Below the pieces are notes generated by a model, which searched no databases, was not told the origin of the DNA, and saw nothing but the letters and a program-made list of their open reading frames with translations. This document shows positions 38,173 to 47,783 of a DNA stretch of 64,000 bases, piece by piece (within the stretch, counting starts at the first letter, position 1; the number at the start of each line of letters is the position of its first letter). Source of the DNA: Pseudochryseolinea flava. Lineage in GTDB: Bacteria > Bacteroidota > Bacteroidia > Cytophagales > Cyclobacteriaceae. The stretch is taken from positions 62,001 through 126,000 of the forward strand of contig NZ_QMFY01000011.1 in assembly GCF_003286915.1 (NCBI RefSeq), read 5' to 3'. Position numbers and translations under genes: made by a program.

Positions 38173-40094
38173 TTCTTTTTCAGGATAATAGATTCTCGAT
38201 AAGCTTCACTTACTTTCTTCACGGCATCGTTCCATTCTTGAAACGAAGAAGGATTCATCATCAGATAGTTTACATAAAACTTCTTTGTGAATAATATTTT
38301 TCCAGGCAAACTCTGGTACGTCATATCGTATCCAACCAAGTCTGCATGATGGGTAGCATTTGGTGGTAGATAGTCAATCACATAATCATCAGGAATGGCG
38401 AGCTCAACGACTTCATATTTCACGTATTGATACTCGTTATCCTTCGGCGCTTTACGCGTTTCAACGTTGATGTATGTATTATAAAAGTCTTTGTTGAGAT
38501 TTAGATTGATGTACATCTCTTCGCCCAACTTTTGAAAATAGTCAGCCACGCGGAAGGTGTAGTTGATCTTCGTTGTTTTATCGCGGTCCTCTAGATCGCC
38601 CAGTGAATATGTATCTAGGTAAAATTTATTACTTCCCTTCCCTAACAACCTGGTAACATAACGTTTTACATGGTCTTGTTCAGCGCGGTCTAGTTCGTAG
38701 CCACCAAATACTTTTGAGTATCCCGACAGCTCACTTCGTCCAGTTCCCACCAGTTGGGTGCCTTCAATTTTGATGGACATCGAATCTGTCATCACACTTC
38801 GATCCATACTCATCACAGGAACTTCTTTGACTTCAAATTTATTTTCATCAATAGAAATGAGTGCTTCTTTTCCTTGAATCATTGATGACGGGAGACCGAA
38901 TGCTGTGTGATCACTTGTTGCATCGAGAAAATAATATTTACCGTCAGCGGCAACGTAAGTCGCGATCATGTGATTATCAACCAATGGTGTCGGTACCTTT
39001 GTATATCGATACGGAAGGTCACGCGTGCCGATCCACGTGTGGTATGCTTTAACATTTGCGAGCTTAAGCATATTCACAATAAGGTTGGCCATGTCCTTGC
39101 AATCGCCATATCTTTTTTCACAGATGTACGATCCATTGTGCGGAATAAGTCCTCTCATACCTTGTTCAAAAGCAATGTATTGGATATTGGTTTGAACCCA
39201 ATAAAATACATTCTTCACGAGATCCAATTCATTCTTACTGCTGGCTTTTATCTTTTCAACAATAGATGTTAGCTCTGGAGATGATTCTTTGTTGAGGTCT
39301 TTGATGAAAGTATAATACCACCTATAGAGATCATTCAAATCAGATAACACATTGACCTTTCCCTTTTTTGTCTCGAATGATTTCACGTAACAAACGACAT
39401 GAGGCACATAATACCTCGCCGATGGACTATTGTCTTCACTCTTCGACGCAGGCATATTTTCCGCAAACCACTCGTAGGTGACGATGCCTCCTTTTTCAGA
39501 TTTCTTGAATTGAACGAGCTTATTCGGGTCGTTCATTACCTCATAGAAAAGCGTGACATCTTTTGAAGCCTTTACGATGAAAGACGACTTCACCTGTGGT
39601 AAATAACTTTGAAAAACATAACCTGACAGAAATTTAGGGTCGCGAATATTTTCCGTGTATTCCAGTTGCGTTCTATTGCGCAATGCGACAGATGGAAAAT
39701 CGAACGAATAGTAATATGAGTCATCATAAAAAATACCACGATCACGATCACTATTTTTCTTGAAGCTCGTCACATCCATTTCTTTGTAACGATTTTTATC
39801 CCAAACCAAAGTCCTTGCTTTAAGATTATTCACTTGCGTGAAATGTGAACCGTAAACCCTTCTTCCTGATAAAAATTCCGTTTGATCTTTAAGGTGCAAA
39901 ACATCTTCTTTCACGTCAGAAAATACTTGAAGTGAATCTGCTTTGATAACGATGTTCTGTATCTCTGATCGATTCACAAATATGGCGGCTTCATCTGGAA
40001 ATTTACTTTTGAATTCCTGCCATACATCACTCGATTGTCCAAAGGTGGACATCACAACCATCACAAACGACAGTGACAAAAACGTTTTTTTCAT
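38169..40094 (-). CDS. DUF3857/transglutaminase-like exported protein
   Basis: A 641-residue protein with a signal peptide (MKKTFLSLSFVMVVMST; about 1-19). DUF3857 domain at about 40-225, then a transglutaminase-like core with Cys332 (RYGDCKDMA), His375 (DNHMIATY) and Asp391 (FLDATS) as a complete papain-like triad, and a C-terminal beta domain. The longer frame reaches back to an ATG at 40142, but only the ATG at 40094 gives a signal peptide. It sits 31 bases after the MORN-repeat gene and overlaps the degenerate paralogue. Function of this family is not established; location is periplasmic. Confidence 0.88.
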   Translation of the reverse strand: MKKTFLSLSFVMVVMSTFGQSSDVWQEFKSKFPDEAAIFVNRSEIQNIVIKADSLQVFSDVKEDVLHLKDQTEFLSGRRVYGSHFTQVNNLKARTLVWDKNRYKEMDVTSFKKNSDRDRGIFYDDSYYYSFDFPSVALRNRTQLEYTENIRDPKFLSGYVFQSYLPQVKSSFIVKASKDVTLFYEVMNDPNKLVQFKKSEKGGIVTYEWFAENMPASKSEDNSPSARYYVPHVVCYVKSFETKKGKVNVLSDLNDLYRWYYTFIKDLNKESSPELTSIVEKIKASSKNELDLVKNVFYWVQTNIQYIAFEQGMRGLIPHNGSYICEKRYGDCKDMANLIVNMLKLANVKAYHTWIGTRDLPYRYTKVPTPLVDNHMIATYVAADGKYYFLDATSDHTAFGLPSSMIQGKEALISIDENKFEVKEVPVMSMDRSVMTDSMSIKIEGTQLVGTGRSELSGYSKVFGGYELDRAEQDHVKRYVTRLLGKGSNKFYLDTYSLGDLEDRDKTTKINYTFRVADYFQKLGEEMYINLNLNKDFYNTYINVETRKAPKDNEYQYVKYEVVELAIPDDYVIDYLPPNATHHADLVGYDMTYQSLPGKILFTKKFYVNYLMMNPSSFQEWNDAVKKVSEAYRESIILKKK

Positions 40095-40125
40095 AATTCC
40101 CTCCTTGCCTGCGGACACAAGCGCT

Positions 40126-43100
40126 TTATTTTGACATTCCATTCCAAAGATTATACTCCTTCGCCTTTACGCCTTTGTTGTACAAGATTGTCTTTCCATT
40201 CTTGATGCCTTCCTTGTAAGTAATCGTTTTAAGCAGCGTGCCATCTTCGTTAAAATATGTAACCACGCCATCCAATTCATCCAACTTATACGCCCCCTTT
40301 ACGCGAGGCTTCCCATTTTCATAATAGAAAACGAATGGACCATCATACTCGCCTTCGTTAAATAAATATTCCTGATAAGTATTACCCGTAGGGTAGTAAT
40401 ATTTGCGTGGACCTTGCAGCATTCCGTTAACATACTTCTCTTCAAAAGCCTTTTTTCCAGACGGATAATAAAACGTTATCAAATCGTTTCCAGTATACTT
40501 CTTCCACTCTCCGAATTCATTATTAGTACCTAATCCACGATAGGCAATAAGGTCACCATCTTGGTAGTTTTTTTGATACAATGGATTTCCATCGGGGCCG
40601 TAGTAAGTCGTTATGCCATGTCGATCGTCATCAACGAAATTCCCTGATGATGATACCTTTCCGTTAAAATGGTAGTATAGCCACGTGCTGTCCATCGAGT
40701 CGTTGTAATAGCGACCTTCTGAATCACGCTCCCCCATTTCTCCTTTGTACTGCCAAATTCCATGTTGATTTCCGTTGAGGTATGGACCGGTCGCCATGAG
40801 AACACCATCAACACTTTGAGATTTATATAGCCCATGACGATTGCTGCCTAGTAATGGATATTGAAAAGCTAATTTTCCATCATCGAAAGTGAACTCTACT
40901 TTGTCTGAGTATGCACCACCGACGAGAATAGCGCGCGTCTTTAATTTTCCATTCGAATAAAACGCTTCATAGCGTTGCTTATCACCATCATTACTTTTTT
41001 TGGTGATATTATTTTGTTGTTCATCAAACCAATTGATATCAACTATTTTATCTTCTTGGTAAGTTAATTTTCGAACAGGCTTTCCGTCGACGTTATAATC
41101 AACATAGTCGCCACGATAATCATCGTTCAAATAATAGCCTTCCCACTTAGGCGCGCCATCTCTAAAGTAACCTCGCCATTGCTGTTGGCGCTTATCATGT
41201 TGAAACCAACCCTCCTCCATTACGCGACCATCCTGATAAAAAAGCTGATAATAACCGTCGAGGTCATTGGCTACATAATTCGCAACAGACTTAATTTTTC
41301 CATTCTTAAAATAGGTGGTTTCTTTTCCGCTTTTGTCACCCGCCGAAAGGTTCACCTCGCGTTGTAGTTGGCCTGTTTGATAGTAGAATTTCCACAGCCC
41401 TTCACCTTTACCATTCTTGAAGGCGCCTTCACCTTGAAGTGCTCCTGAGAAATAAAACGACTTGGCTTTAAAATTTCCTTTATCATTCGCGAACGTGCCT
41501 AACGTTTTTCCGTCTTGATCGAAATACGCGATGCCCACAAGCACATCGCTTTTAAATGTATTGACATTATGCTTTTTCTCGTTTACGTATGTTGTTTGAT
41601 CGCCCTGAACCTTTCCTTCCTGATCGTAATTTCCTTCCTCCTTCAAGCTTCCGTCAATATTGTAGAACTTCCAACTACCAACGCGCTTACTATTTTTATA
41701 TGTGCCAACTTTGTCAAGCTTTCCATTCATGAAATAATACTTCCACTCGCCATCATCGTTGTCATTCAAATAGCCTCCCGTTGCACGCAATTTCCCATTG
41801 GCGCTATACTGAACATAAGGACCGCTTCGCTCACCATTTTTATAGATAATCTTGCTGAACAACACACCGTTTTGAAAATAACTCAGTGACTCCCCTTCTA
41901 ACTTTCCATCGACATAGTTGAAAGTCTCATCGATTACGCCTCCTGGGAAAAATATTTCTACTTTACCATGACGCTTTCCATTTTTGTATGTTGCCTTTTC
42001 TTTGAGTTCACCTGTAGGAAAATAAATTTCCACTGCTCCATCTACTAAATCATTTTTCAGAAAATAATGTTTTTCCTTTTTACCTGATTCGAAGTAATAA
42101 GTACGCTCGCCAGACTTCATATCAACAACAGATGACAGCTTCCCGGAATCATGATAGTAATTCCAGATACCGATTTTTTCACCATTTGTGTTGTAAGATC
42201 CTTCCGCCGATTTCTCACTATTGCTGTAAAAATACACCCAACGGCCTACACGCTTGTCGCCACTTTCATCACCAAGTGCTTCGACAGATCCATCGTCGTA
42301 GAACCATGCTTGTACCGGTTTATCAAATCCAAGCTGCGGAACCACCAAACGTTTTCGACTCTCTTTCAAAGCATCGGACGCAAAGTTGATGTACGCATCG
42401 ATTGTCTTGCTGTTTTTCTTTCGCCACTTTTTAACATCGTCGTTGTTCGCGGAGATGAGGATGGTATATAGAAATGGTTCTTCGTATTTACGTTCAACAA
42501 TACCTTTATAAGTTTTCAAATAATGATTCAACCACCGATCGTCTCCCTTGTCTTGAATCATCGATAGCTGCTGTAGGAACAATTCATACTGCTGTACAAC
42601 AGGTACTCTTAGTGGCATCTTCGTTTTAAAATCTGATTCGGTGGCAATTTTTGCACGAATCACCTGGTCTAATTTTTCGCAGTTGTTTACATCAAAACCC
42701 GGTATAGTGCCTTCGTCTTGCGTAAGTTGGTTGGATAGAAATTTATCCATTAACACAAGGCGCTCGTTGTCGTTTGTGTAAATACTGAGATATATACCCA
42801 TGGCCATCATCGCGTGCACTTTCCTGCCTTGGCTAATGGCCATGCGTGCTAAATTTAAATGACTGCCACCATGAAAAGGTTTAATTGCCAACGTTTTGAA
42901 AAAGCAGTCCATCGCTTTCTCGTATTCCTTGTGATTGTAGTAGGTGATGCCAAGATTAAAGATGAAGCTATGATCGAGTGGGTATTCTAGTTGCGCTTTT
43001 TTAAAGGCCTCGACAGATTTTTCATATTGTCCTGCGTGATCAAGAGCAATTGCGTTTGACCTCACCAAATGATTTCTGTAGTGTTCAAGCGTAGGTTGTT

Positions 43101-43368
43101 TCAGTGCAAGCTCACAGGTCTCGATAGCTTTCTCAGGCTTCTTTAGTGCGATGTACGTGAGCGCCAATTCGCTAAGCATCTTCACGTAGTTTGTGTCTCG
43201 TGCAGGGATCGTCTGATACAGTTTTACAGCCTCGTCAAACTTACCAGAATCGTAGAGCGTTTTTCCTTTTTCGATGACTTCACCCGAGTGAATAAGGGGG
43301 ATTGTTGTTTGGGCGTGGGAAAAAGGCGTAAAAAAAATGGCCATTGCCAGCAACAGGAGGATACGCAT
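40126..43368 (-). CDS. Large exported TPR plus MORN-repeat protein
   Basis: A 1080-residue protein. Signal peptide (MRILLLLAMAIFFTPFSHA), TPR repeats at about 25-210, a linker to about 370, and then roughly 25-30 MORN-type repeats of about 23 residues (units such as YKNGKRHGKVEIFF) to the C-terminus. The start is set at the ATG at 43368, where the signal peptide begins; the frame extends upstream to a non-ATG start at 43428 with no support. MORN repeats of this kind form extended beta-hairpin sheets; the role is unknown. It heads the operon with two DUF3857 proteins and has a candidate promoter directly upstream. Confidence 0.88.
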   Translation of the reverse strand: MRILLLLAMAIFFTPFSHAQTTIPLIHSGEVIEKGKTLYDSGKFDEAVKLYQTIPARDTNYVKMLSELALTYIALKKPEKAIETCELALKQPTLEHYRNHLVRSNAIALDHAGQYEKSVEAFKKAQLEYPLDHSFIFNLGITYYNHKEYEKAMDCFFKTLAIKPFHGGSHLNLARMAISQGRKVHAMMAMGIYLSIYTNDNERLVLMDKFLSNQLTQDEGTIPGFDVNNCEKLDQVIRAKIATESDFKTKMPLRVPVVQQYELFLQQLSMIQDKGDDRWLNHYLKTYKGIVERKYEEPFLYTILISANNDDVKKWRKKNSKTIDAYINFASDALKESRKRLVVPQLGFDKPVQAWFYDDGSVEALGDESGDKRVGRWVYFYSNSEKSAEGSYNTNGEKIGIWNYYHDSGKLSSVVDMKSGERTYYFESGKKEKHYFLKNDLVDGAVEIYFPTGELKEKATYKNGKRHGKVEIFFPGGVIDETFNYVDGKLEGESLSYFQNGVLFSKIIYKNGERSGPYVQYSANGKLRATGGYLNDNDDGEWKYYFMNGKLDKVGTYKNSKRVGSWKFYNIDGSLKEEGNYDQEGKVQGDQTTYVNEKKHNVNTFKSDVLVGIAYFDQDGKTLGTFANDKGNFKAKSFYFSGALQGEGAFKNGKGEGLWKFYYQTGQLQREVNLSAGDKSGKETTYFKNGKIKSVANYVANDLDGYYQLFYQDGRVMEEGWFQHDKRQQQWRGYFRDGAPKWEGYYLNDDYRGDYVDYNVDGKPVRKLTYQEDKIVDINWFDEQQNNITKKSNDGDKQRYEAFYSNGKLKTRAILVGGAYSDKVEFTFDDGKLAFQYPLLGSNRHGLYKSQSVDGVLMATGPYLNGNQHGIWQYKGEMGERDSEGRYYNDSMDSTWLYYHFNGKVSSSGNFVDDDRHGITTYYGPDGNPLYQKNYQDGDLIAYRGLGTNNEFGEWKKYTGNDLITFYYPSGKKAFEEKYVNGMLQGPRKYYYPTGNTYQEYLFNEGEYDGPFVFYYENGKPRVKGAYKLDELDGVVTYFNEDGTLLKTITYKEGIKNGKTILYNKGVKAKEYNLWNGMSK

Positions 43369-43388
43369 AGGGGTAAAAAATTGTCTAT

Positions 43389-43418
43389 CAAAATAAGAAA
43401 ATATTCCCCTTACGCAAA
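43389..43418 (-). promoter_or_regulatory. Candidate promoter of the MORN/DUF3857 operon
   Basis: On the minus strand TTTG (43418-43415) and TTATTTTG (43396-43389) are 18 bp apart, matching the Bacteroidota pattern with one mismatch in the -7 box. The -33 box overlaps the terminator stem of the aromatic operon. Confidence 0.4.
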
Positions 43419-43448
43419 TGAGCCACAACGCAAATGTTGTGGCTCATT
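43417..43448 (-). terminator. Terminator hairpin after the aromatic operon
   Basis: A perfect 13-bp stem (AATGAGCCACAAC and its complement) around a 6-base loop, 16 bases beyond the stop of the DAHP synthase gene. There is no strong U run in the minus direction, so termination may be partial. Confidence 0.55.
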
Positions 43449-43464
43449 CTAACTGGTGTAAGAA

Positions 43465-44568
43465 CTAGACGCGTTCAGCAACTTTATTCATCACCGTCGT
43501 CTGAATTTGAATTGACTCTTGGTGGATAAGCTTTAGCAACTCGGCCGTAAACTCTTCGTTGAGACCCATCGCTTTTCCAAGCTTAATGCGTGTTTGAATG
43601 ATTTCTTCCCAACGTGACACTTGGAGGATCGTCACATTGTTTTCTTTCTTGTATTGTCCGATCTTCTCGGAGATCTTCATACGTGACGCAAGTTTTTGCA
43701 TGATTTCGTCATCTAACTGGTCAATTTGATCACGAAGGATGCTCAGCGTGTCTTTGAACGTCTTGTTATCAGAAGAAACACTACGAACGACGAGGCTATC
43801 AACAATTTTACCGAGGACCGCTGGCGTTACTTGTTGTTTCGCATCGCTCCACGCAGCATCTGGGTTGATGTGACTTTCGATCATCACACCGGCCATATCA
43901 AGGTCAAGTGCTTTTTGTGAAATCATAGCGATCAATTCGCGATTACCAGCGATGTGGCTTGGATCGCAGATGATATCAAGATCGGGAATACGCGTTTTTA
44001 GTTCGATGCCCAGATCCCACATTGGTGCATTTCTGAAAGGGCCTTTTTCGAATGACGAGAATCCACGGTGAATCGCGGCCAGCTTCGTGATACCCGCTTT
44101 GTTAAGACGCTCCAAACCGCCAATCCATAACTCTAGATCCGGGTTGATTGGATTTTTAACCATCACCGGAATGTCAACACCTTTCAAAGCATCGGCAATT
44201 TCTTGCACCGAGAAAGGGTTCACCGTTGTACGTGCACCGATCCAAAGAATATCGACACCCGCTTTCAAACATGCATTTACGTGAGCCGCGTTTGCAACTT
44301 CAGTTGTGATTGGCAAACCTGTTTCTTTCTTTGCTTGCGCGAGCCACTTCAGACCTTCTTCACCGGCACCTTCATACTGACCTGGTCTTGTGCGCGGTTT
44401 CCAAATACCAGCGCGAAGTGCATGAACCTTTCCGGTTGCAGCAAGTTGTTTCGCAGTGGTGATCATTTGATCTTCTGTCTCTGCGCTGCATGGTCCGCTG
44501 ATGATGACAGGCTTACTGGCTGTTGGTAGCCAGGTCGAAATTGATTGAAGTTGAAGTACGTTTTTCAT
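43465..44568 (-). CDS. Bifunctional DAHP synthase / chorismate mutase
   Basis: A 367-residue fusion. Residues 1-about 265 are a type I-beta 3-deoxy-7-phosphoheptulonate synthase (ISGPCSAETEDQ, RAGIWKPRTRPGQYEG, ICDPSHIAGNR); residues about 275-360 are an AroQ chorismate mutase (LRDQIDQLDDEIMQKLASRM). In this phylum the mutase at the C-terminus also senses prephenate and shuts down the synthase. It catalyses the first step of the shikimate route and the first step of the Phe/Tyr branch. It is the last of four genes, 46 bases after tyrA. Confidence 0.96.
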   Translation of the reverse strand: MKNVLQLQSISTWLPTASKPVIISGPCSAETEDQMITTAKQLAATGKVHALRAGIWKPRTRPGQYEGAGEEGLKWLAQAKKETGLPITTEVANAAHVNACLKAGVDILWIGARTTVNPFSVQEIADALKGVDIPVMVKNPINPDLELWIGGLERLNKAGITKLAAIHRGFSSFEKGPFRNAPMWDLGIELKTRIPDLDIICDPSHIAGNRELIAMISQKALDLDMAGVMIESHINPDAAWSDAKQQVTPAVLGKIVDSLVVRSVSSDNKTFKDTLSILRDQIDQLDDEIMQKLASRMKISEKIGQYKKENNVTILQVSRWEEIIQTRIKLGKAMGLNEEFTAELLKLIHQESIQIQTTVMNKVAERV

Positions 44569-44614
44569 GACGGCGATTATTTAATTTTTTCAGTTGCTTA
44601 TTTGATTACCAGTA

Positions 44615-45505
44615 TTACCCAGCTGGTTGTGTCTGGTGTTGATTTTTTGTTTTCAATTCGATTCCTTCAAGTACCCTCCGAATTTCATTTGCTTTTGACA
44701 TGATTCGATGTAACTCGGTGGTATCACGTTTCAACAGGTGATAGTGGAAACGTTGAAGGTGCATAATGTATTCTTGCAGCGCTTGGCTGAGATAATCTAA
44801 ATTTTGTTCGAAGATTGGCGCCCACATCTCAGGTGAACTTTTCGCCAATCGAACTGTCGATGCAAAACCACTTCCGGCGAGTGCAAAAATGTTCTTTTCA
44901 TCTTTCTCAATATCGAGCACCGTTTGACCCAATAAAAATGAGCTCACGTGCGACAAGTGTGATACATAGGCAACGTGTTTATCATGTTCGTCAGACTCCA
45001 TGAAGATGGTATTCATTCCAAGCGCCTCGAACACTTTCAATGTCAACGCCAAAGCTTGTGGCGCGGATTTTTCACGTTCACATACGATGTTTGTCTTACC
45101 ACGGAACAATCCTGAAAATGCTGCGGTCGGGCCAGAGTTTTCTGTACCTGCGATGGGATGTGCAGCGACAAATTGATCTCGCTTAGCATGCGTTGCCACA
45201 GCTTTACAGATCAGATTTTTCGTAGAACCTGCGTCAATCACAACAGCATCTGCTTTGATTTGATCAAGAATCGATGGCAATAATTGACACATTGCATTCA
45301 CAGGAATAGCAACGATAATCAAGTCTGCCGTTTGAAGGGCGTTGTCGGTCAAATCTATTTCATCGACTATCCCGAGTTCTATTGCCTTTGCTGCATGATC
45401 CGAATTGCGATCAACACCAACCAAACTCGTAGCAATCCCCGCCTTTCTTAAGTCGATGGCAATCGATCCGCCAATAAGTCCCAAACCAATAACTGTGGTT
45501 TTCAT
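44615..45505 (-). CDS. tyrA: Prephenate dehydrogenase
   Basis: A 296-residue protein. NAD-binding motif GLGLIGGS at 7-14, catalytic-region segments AHPIAGTENSGP and HVAYVSHLSHVSSF, and the helical dimerisation half with SGFASTVRLAKSSPEMW. It oxidises prephenate to 4-hydroxyphenylpyruvate. There is no C-terminal ACT domain, so feedback by Tyr is probably absent at this enzyme. It lies 5 bases after the aminotransferase gene, so all four genes are one operon. Confidence 0.94.
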   Translation of the reverse strand: MKTTVIGLGLIGGSIAIDLRKAGIATSLVGVDRNSDHAAKAIELGIVDEIDLTDNALQTADLIIVAIPVNAMCQLLPSILDQIKADAVVIDAGSTKNLICKAVATHAKRDQFVAAHPIAGTENSGPTAAFSGLFRGKTNIVCEREKSAPQALALTLKVFEALGMNTIFMESDEHDKHVAYVSHLSHVSSFLLGQTVLDIEKDEKNIFALAGSGFASTVRLAKSSPEMWAPIFEQNLDYLSQALQEYIMHLQRFHYHLLKRDTTELHRIMSKANEIRRVLEGIELKTKNQHQTQPAG

Positions 45506-45510
45506 ATTAC

Positions 45511-46701
45511 TTACTTTACGACTATTTGTTCAGTGTGCTTCGCTTCGAGGTGTTTTTGAATTCTTGTCAATGCTTCATTGAGCGACTCAACGGTACAGCA
45601 AAGTGAAATTCTGATATAACGTCTTCCGGCTTCACCAAAAATAAATCCGGGTGTGATAAACACTTTTGTTCCATAGAGAATCTCATCAATCCATTTCTCT
45701 ACATCGGTAACATGCGCTGGTGCTTTTGCCCAAACAAAAAGACCAGATTGTTTTTCTGCATACGTGCAACCTAATAGATCGAGTAGCTTTTTGCCAACGG
45801 CTTTACGTTCAGCATAGACTTTGTTCAACGCCGTAAACCACTCTTCACCATTCTTCAACGCTTCCGTCGCAGCATCTTGCAATCCTAGAAACATCCCTGA
45901 ATCCATATTGCTTTTAACTTTTAAAACAGCGTCGATATATTCTTTCTTTCCAGCAACCCACCCGAGACGCCATCCTGCCATGTTATGCGATTTGGATAAC
46001 GAATTTAACTCGAGTGCTACCTCTTCAGCACCTTCGATACTTAAGATGCTCATTGGAGAATCGTTAAGAATCAAACTGTAGGGATTGTCATTCACAATCA
46101 AGAACTGATGTTTCCGTGCAAGGTCGACGAGTTCCTTCAACTCTTCGCGTGAGGCCGTGCGACCTGTTGGCATGTGCGGAAAATTCACCCACATCAATTT
46201 CACCTTCGAAAGATCACTCTTCTTGAGCGCATCGATGTCGATTCCCCAATTGAGGTCTTCGCGAAGATTATACGGTCTTAATTTCGCGCCTACCAAATTT
46301 GCAACCGACGAATAGGTTGGATACCCCGGATTAGGAATAAGCACTTCTTCGCCATCGTTAAGGAAAGCCATCGCGATATGCATGATACCTTCTTTCGATC
46401 CCATGAGCGGAAGAATATCTGTTTCGGTATTTAACGCAACGTTGTAAGTGTTTGCATAAAAATCAGCAATAGCTTTTCTAAATGCAGGAATACCTTTGTA
46501 GCTCTGATATCCGTGGTGCGCTGGATTCTTCGCCGATGCAATCAACGCGTCGATCACCGGCGATGACGGCGCTTGATCAGGGCTACCGATACCAAGGTTG
46601 ATCACCCGTAACTCCGGCGTATCGAGTGTGCGGACTTCAGCAAGTTTTCTACTGAAGTAGTACTCTTCTACGTTGGCAATTCTATTGGCTGTTTTAATCA
46701 T
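45511..46701 (-). CDS. Class I/II PLP aminotransferase of the aromatic operon
   Basis: A 396-residue fold-type I aminotransferase. PLP-binding Lys is in SLSKSHNMAGWRLGW; other marks are NLGIGSPDQAP, NPGYPTYSS, NDNPYSLIL and the C-terminal RRYIRISLC. Its place between pheA and tyrA makes it the likely transaminase for phenylpyruvate and 4-hydroxyphenylpyruvate. It could instead act on prephenate; the sequence does not decide. It begins 59 bases after pheA. Confidence 0.9.
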   Translation of the reverse strand: MIKTANRIANVEEYYFSRKLAEVRTLDTPELRVINLGIGSPDQAPSSPVIDALIASAKNPAHHGYQSYKGIPAFRKAIADFYANTYNVALNTETDILPLMGSKEGIMHIAMAFLNDGEEVLIPNPGYPTYSSVANLVGAKLRPYNLREDLNWGIDIDALKKSDLSKVKLMWVNFPHMPTGRTASREELKELVDLARKHQFLIVNDNPYSLILNDSPMSILSIEGAEEVALELNSLSKSHNMAGWRLGWVAGKKEYIDAVLKVKSNMDSGMFLGLQDAATEALKNGEEWFTALNKVYAERKAVGKKLLDLLGCTYAEKQSGLFVWAKAPAHVTDVEKWIDEILYGTKVFITPGFIFGEAGRRYIRISLCCTVESLNEALTRIQKHLEAKHTEQIVVK

Positions 46702-46760
46702 ATCTTTCTTGTATGCGTGTCGTTCAAAAAGCGACTTATTCTTATTTCTTGTAGTTCAAA

Positions 46761-47603
46761 TTACTTGTACTCGATCTTCGCCTTCTTATACTCACCAAGC
46801 ACATTCAAATTCTTCACCTGTCGCAGCACTTGTTTTAGTGCGTCATCATAATTCTTTCGTTTCTTCCACTCAACATCGACGTGAATGGAGTATTCACTTG
46901 GCTTGCCGATGATTGGAATAGATTGAATCTTGGTAAGGTTGATGCTATTATTTTTAAAAGTCATCAGTGCATCGGCAAGGCTTCCTACTTCATTGGCAAC
47001 TTCGAAATACATCGAAGCTTTATTTGACGTAGCATTGTCACTACTCCGTTTTGTTAAAATCAAAAAGCGTGTAAAGTTCTTCTTATGCGTTTCGATTCTT
47101 TTCTCGAGTATCTGCAGTCCAAACTTTTTAGCGGCAAACTCATTCGCGATGGCAGCTGTGTCTTTTAGCTTCAGTTCCTTCACGCGCTTTGCTGAAAGTG
47201 CAGTATCATCGCTTTCTCGAATTTCAACACCTTTCAATGCATGTAAAAATTCAGTACACTGGCGAATTGCCATTGGATGAGATTCTATGCACTTAAGATT
47301 TTCAATCTTAACACCTGGCAATGCCATCAAGTGCATATGAATGGGAAGATAAAGCTCACCGATGATGCTAAAGTGATAGCTCTGCAACAAGAAGTAGTTG
47401 GGCAAAATGCTTCCTGCAATAGAATTCTCAATCGCCATAACGGCATAGTCAGACTCACCGTTCTTCAGACTTTCACACAGTTGATGAAACGTAAGACACT
47501 CTACCGTTTCGACTGATTCACCGAAGTATGTAAACGCGGCTACTTCGTGAAAGCTCGCTGTGATTCCCTGAATTGCTACTCTTGTTTTTTTCTTCTTTGC
47601 CAT
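46761..47603 (-). CDS. pheA: Prephenate dehydratase
   Basis: A 280-residue protein. The periplasmic-binding-like catalytic domain covers about 1-180 (AIQGITASFHEVAA, AIENSIAGSI, ESHPMAIRQC, DTAAIANEFAAKKFG) and the C-terminal ACT domain about 195-270, where phenylalanine would bind as feedback inhibitor. The ESRP motif of most family members reads QSIPIIGKPSEY here. It converts prephenate to phenylpyruvate. It is the first structural gene after the attenuator; 88 bases separate it from the end of the terminator's U run. That stretch holds a weak hairpin around 47656-47681 and otherwise nothing I recognise. Confidence 0.95.
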   Translation of the reverse strand: MAKKKKTRVAIQGITASFHEVAAFTYFGESVETVECLTFHQLCESLKNGESDYAVMAIENSIAGSILPNYFLLQSYHFSIIGELYLPIHMHLMALPGVKIENLKCIESHPMAIRQCTEFLHALKGVEIRESDDTALSAKRVKELKLKDTAAIANEFAAKKFGLQILEKRIETHKKNFTRFLILTKRSSDNATSNKASMYFEVANEVGSLADALMTFKNNSINLTKIQSIPIIGKPSEYSIHVDVEWKKRKNYDDALKQVLRQVKNLNVLGEYKKAKIEYK

Positions 47604-47691
47604 TTCTTTACTGTGTCTTCCGTAATCAATCGCCCCATTTAAGAGCCGATCGTCAAACTATCTTTTGATCGTGTATTCGTACATCGTGGTC

Positions 47692-47718
47692 AAAAAAAAA
47701 GTCCCGGCTGCCCGGGAC
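47692..47718 (-). terminator. Attenuator terminator (segments 3:4)
   Basis: On the minus strand GTCCCGG-GCAG-CCGGGAC is a 7-bp GC-rich stem with a 4-base loop, followed at once by nine T (47700-47692). It stands between the leader peptide and pheA, with no complete gene before it, so its purpose is regulation rather than ending an operon. Confidence 0.9.
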
Positions 47719-47783
47719 CTTTTTGAGTTTCTTTGTTATTTATCTTTAACAACGCATCCTCTCTAAAGTCCCGTTCGGGTACT
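47712..47783 (-). promoter_or_regulatory. Attenuator: alternative RNA hairpins of the aromatic leader
   Basis: Segment 1 (AGUaCCC, 47783-47777) pairs with segment 2 (GGGACU, 47772-47767) as a 6-bp hairpin with a bulged A. Segment 2 in the slightly shifted form CGGGACUUU (47773-47765) also pairs over 9 bp, one of them G-U, with segment 3 AAGGUCCCG (47721-47713), and this blocks the 3:4 terminator. Segment 1 starts directly after the ninth aromatic codon, so a ribosome waiting for charged tRNA-Phe or tRNA-Tyr would mask it and free segment 2 for antitermination. A ribosome that reaches the stop codon (47765-47763) masks segment 2 and lets the terminator form. The pairing is read from sequence; the mechanism is inferred. 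Confidence 0.82.

Noticed and set aside
40095-40142. Upstream ATG at 40142 for the DUF3857/transglutaminase gene
   Set aside because: It would overlap the MORN gene and hide the signal peptide; the ATG at 40094 gives a clean one.
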